DNA of 53,814 nt from Gammaproteobacteria bacterium RIFCSPHIGHO2_12_FULL_63_22 (lineage in GTDB: Bacteria > Pseudomonadota > Gammaproteobacteria > Xanthomonadales > Xanthomonadaceae): NCBI GenBank assembly GCA_001801685.1, contig MGYJ01000069.1, positions 1-53,814 on the forward strand. The letters are read 5' to 3'. A program made the translations under genes and the position numbers. Positions 53,632 to 53,814 of the stretch are shown piece by piece. A model generated the notes under the pieces. That model saw only the letters and a program-made list of their open reading frames with translations. It was not told the DNA's origin and made no database searches. Within the stretch, counting starts at the first letter, position 1. Every line of letters begins with the position of its first letter.

Positions 53632-53715
53632 GTCCAACGTATGCTTCGCGGGAGTGAAGCGCCATTCTAGCCTTGCGCCTCACACACTGGCCTGAACAAT
53701 AAAAGGGGTTGCGAC

Positions 53716-53814
53716 ATGATTGGCATTTTGGTGATCCTGGGCTTGCTGGTGGTCGCGGCCTTTTGGGCCGTCGGCATCTACAACGGTTTGATAACAAGTC
53801 GGAACGCGTACAAG
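53716..53814 (+). CDS. lemA: LemA family protein (N-terminal part, runs off the window)
   Basis: Only 33 codons are present. An N-terminal membrane segment (MIGILVILGLLVVAAFWAV) is followed by GIYNGLITSRNAYK, the start of the LemA family signature (YN.L...RN.). AAAAGGGG lies upstream at 53701-53708. LemA proteins are membrane-anchored helical proteins with an external coiled coil. It is divergent from the hydrolase gene. Confidence 0.85.
   Translation, partial: MIGILVILGLLVVAAFWAVGIYNGLITSRNAYK

Overview
The window is high-GC chromosomal DNA from a gammaproteobacterium, most likely Lysobacterales (Xanthomonadales). This is inferred from the high G+C, the SAH-riboswitch/ahcY/metF arrangement, a lysine-rich histone-H1-like protein, and standard proteobacterial versions of trmB, dusB, ilvE, metK, gcvT/gcvH, qmcA/nfeD and lemA. 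No species can be named from the sequence alone.

Layout. (1) 1-4.2 kb: an intergenic repeat element, then thiS-thiG-trmB-SLC13 permease on the minus strand, and a tRNA-Gly(CCC). (2) 4.2-14.8 kb: a surface-polysaccharide locus read on the plus strand. It holds a GT4 glycosyltransferase, the ABC-2 exporter pair Wzm/Wzt, an FkbM-type methyltransferase with a long coiled coil, a 985-aa double GT4 enzyme and an 817-aa GT-C-like membrane protein. Several of its genes overlap at ATGA/GTGA/TGATG junctions. (3) 14.8-19.7 kb, minus strand: three paralogous exported proteins of about 435 aa plus a small membrane-anchored protein. A fourth paralogue sits at 32.5-33.8 kb between ahcY and metK. I recognise no named family for them; they share six cysteine positions and all appear to use GTG or TTG starts. 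(4) 20.0-24.4 kb: a second tightly overlapped envelope-glycan set (methyltransferase, GT2, GT4, flippase-like membrane protein, methyltransferase), followed by a RimK-like ATP-grasp ligase and an OmpR/histidine-kinase pair. (5) 27.6-28.0 kb: a second copy of the window-start repeat, in inverted orientation, so inverted copies bracket about 27 kb including the polysaccharide loci.

(6) 28.0-35.3 kb: amino-acid and methyl-cycle metabolism on the minus strand: ilvE, a DUF4124-like secreted protein, metF, ahcY with a clear S-adenosylhomocysteine riboswitch, exported paralogue 4, and metK. MetK makes SAM, AhcY clears SAH, and MetF supplies methyl-THF. (7) 35.3-42.3 kb: a YdjM-like membrane protein, three small or unknown envelope proteins, dusB, a CNT nucleoside transporter and a GGDEF protein. 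(8) 42.3-47.1 kb: a GDT1/UPF0016 cation transporter; an ECF sigma / membrane anti-sigma-like / double-PDZ protein operon; and the QmcA-NfeD pair. (9) 47.1-50.7 kb: a 600-bp hairpin-rich intergenic region, then gcvT-gcvH-gcvPA (glycine cleavage, with no gcvPB alongside). (10) 50.7-53.8 kb: a long structured leader, an H1-like protein gene, an intergenic block of long inverted repeats with a repeated core, a serine beta-lactamase-fold hydrolase, and the 5' end of lemA.

There is no CRISPR array, no intact transposase and no prophage. The most unusual items are the four-member exported protein family, the FkbM/coiled-coil protein next to Wzt (architecture like a chain-length-determining terminator), the GT domain duplications, and the long palindromic intergenic elements.
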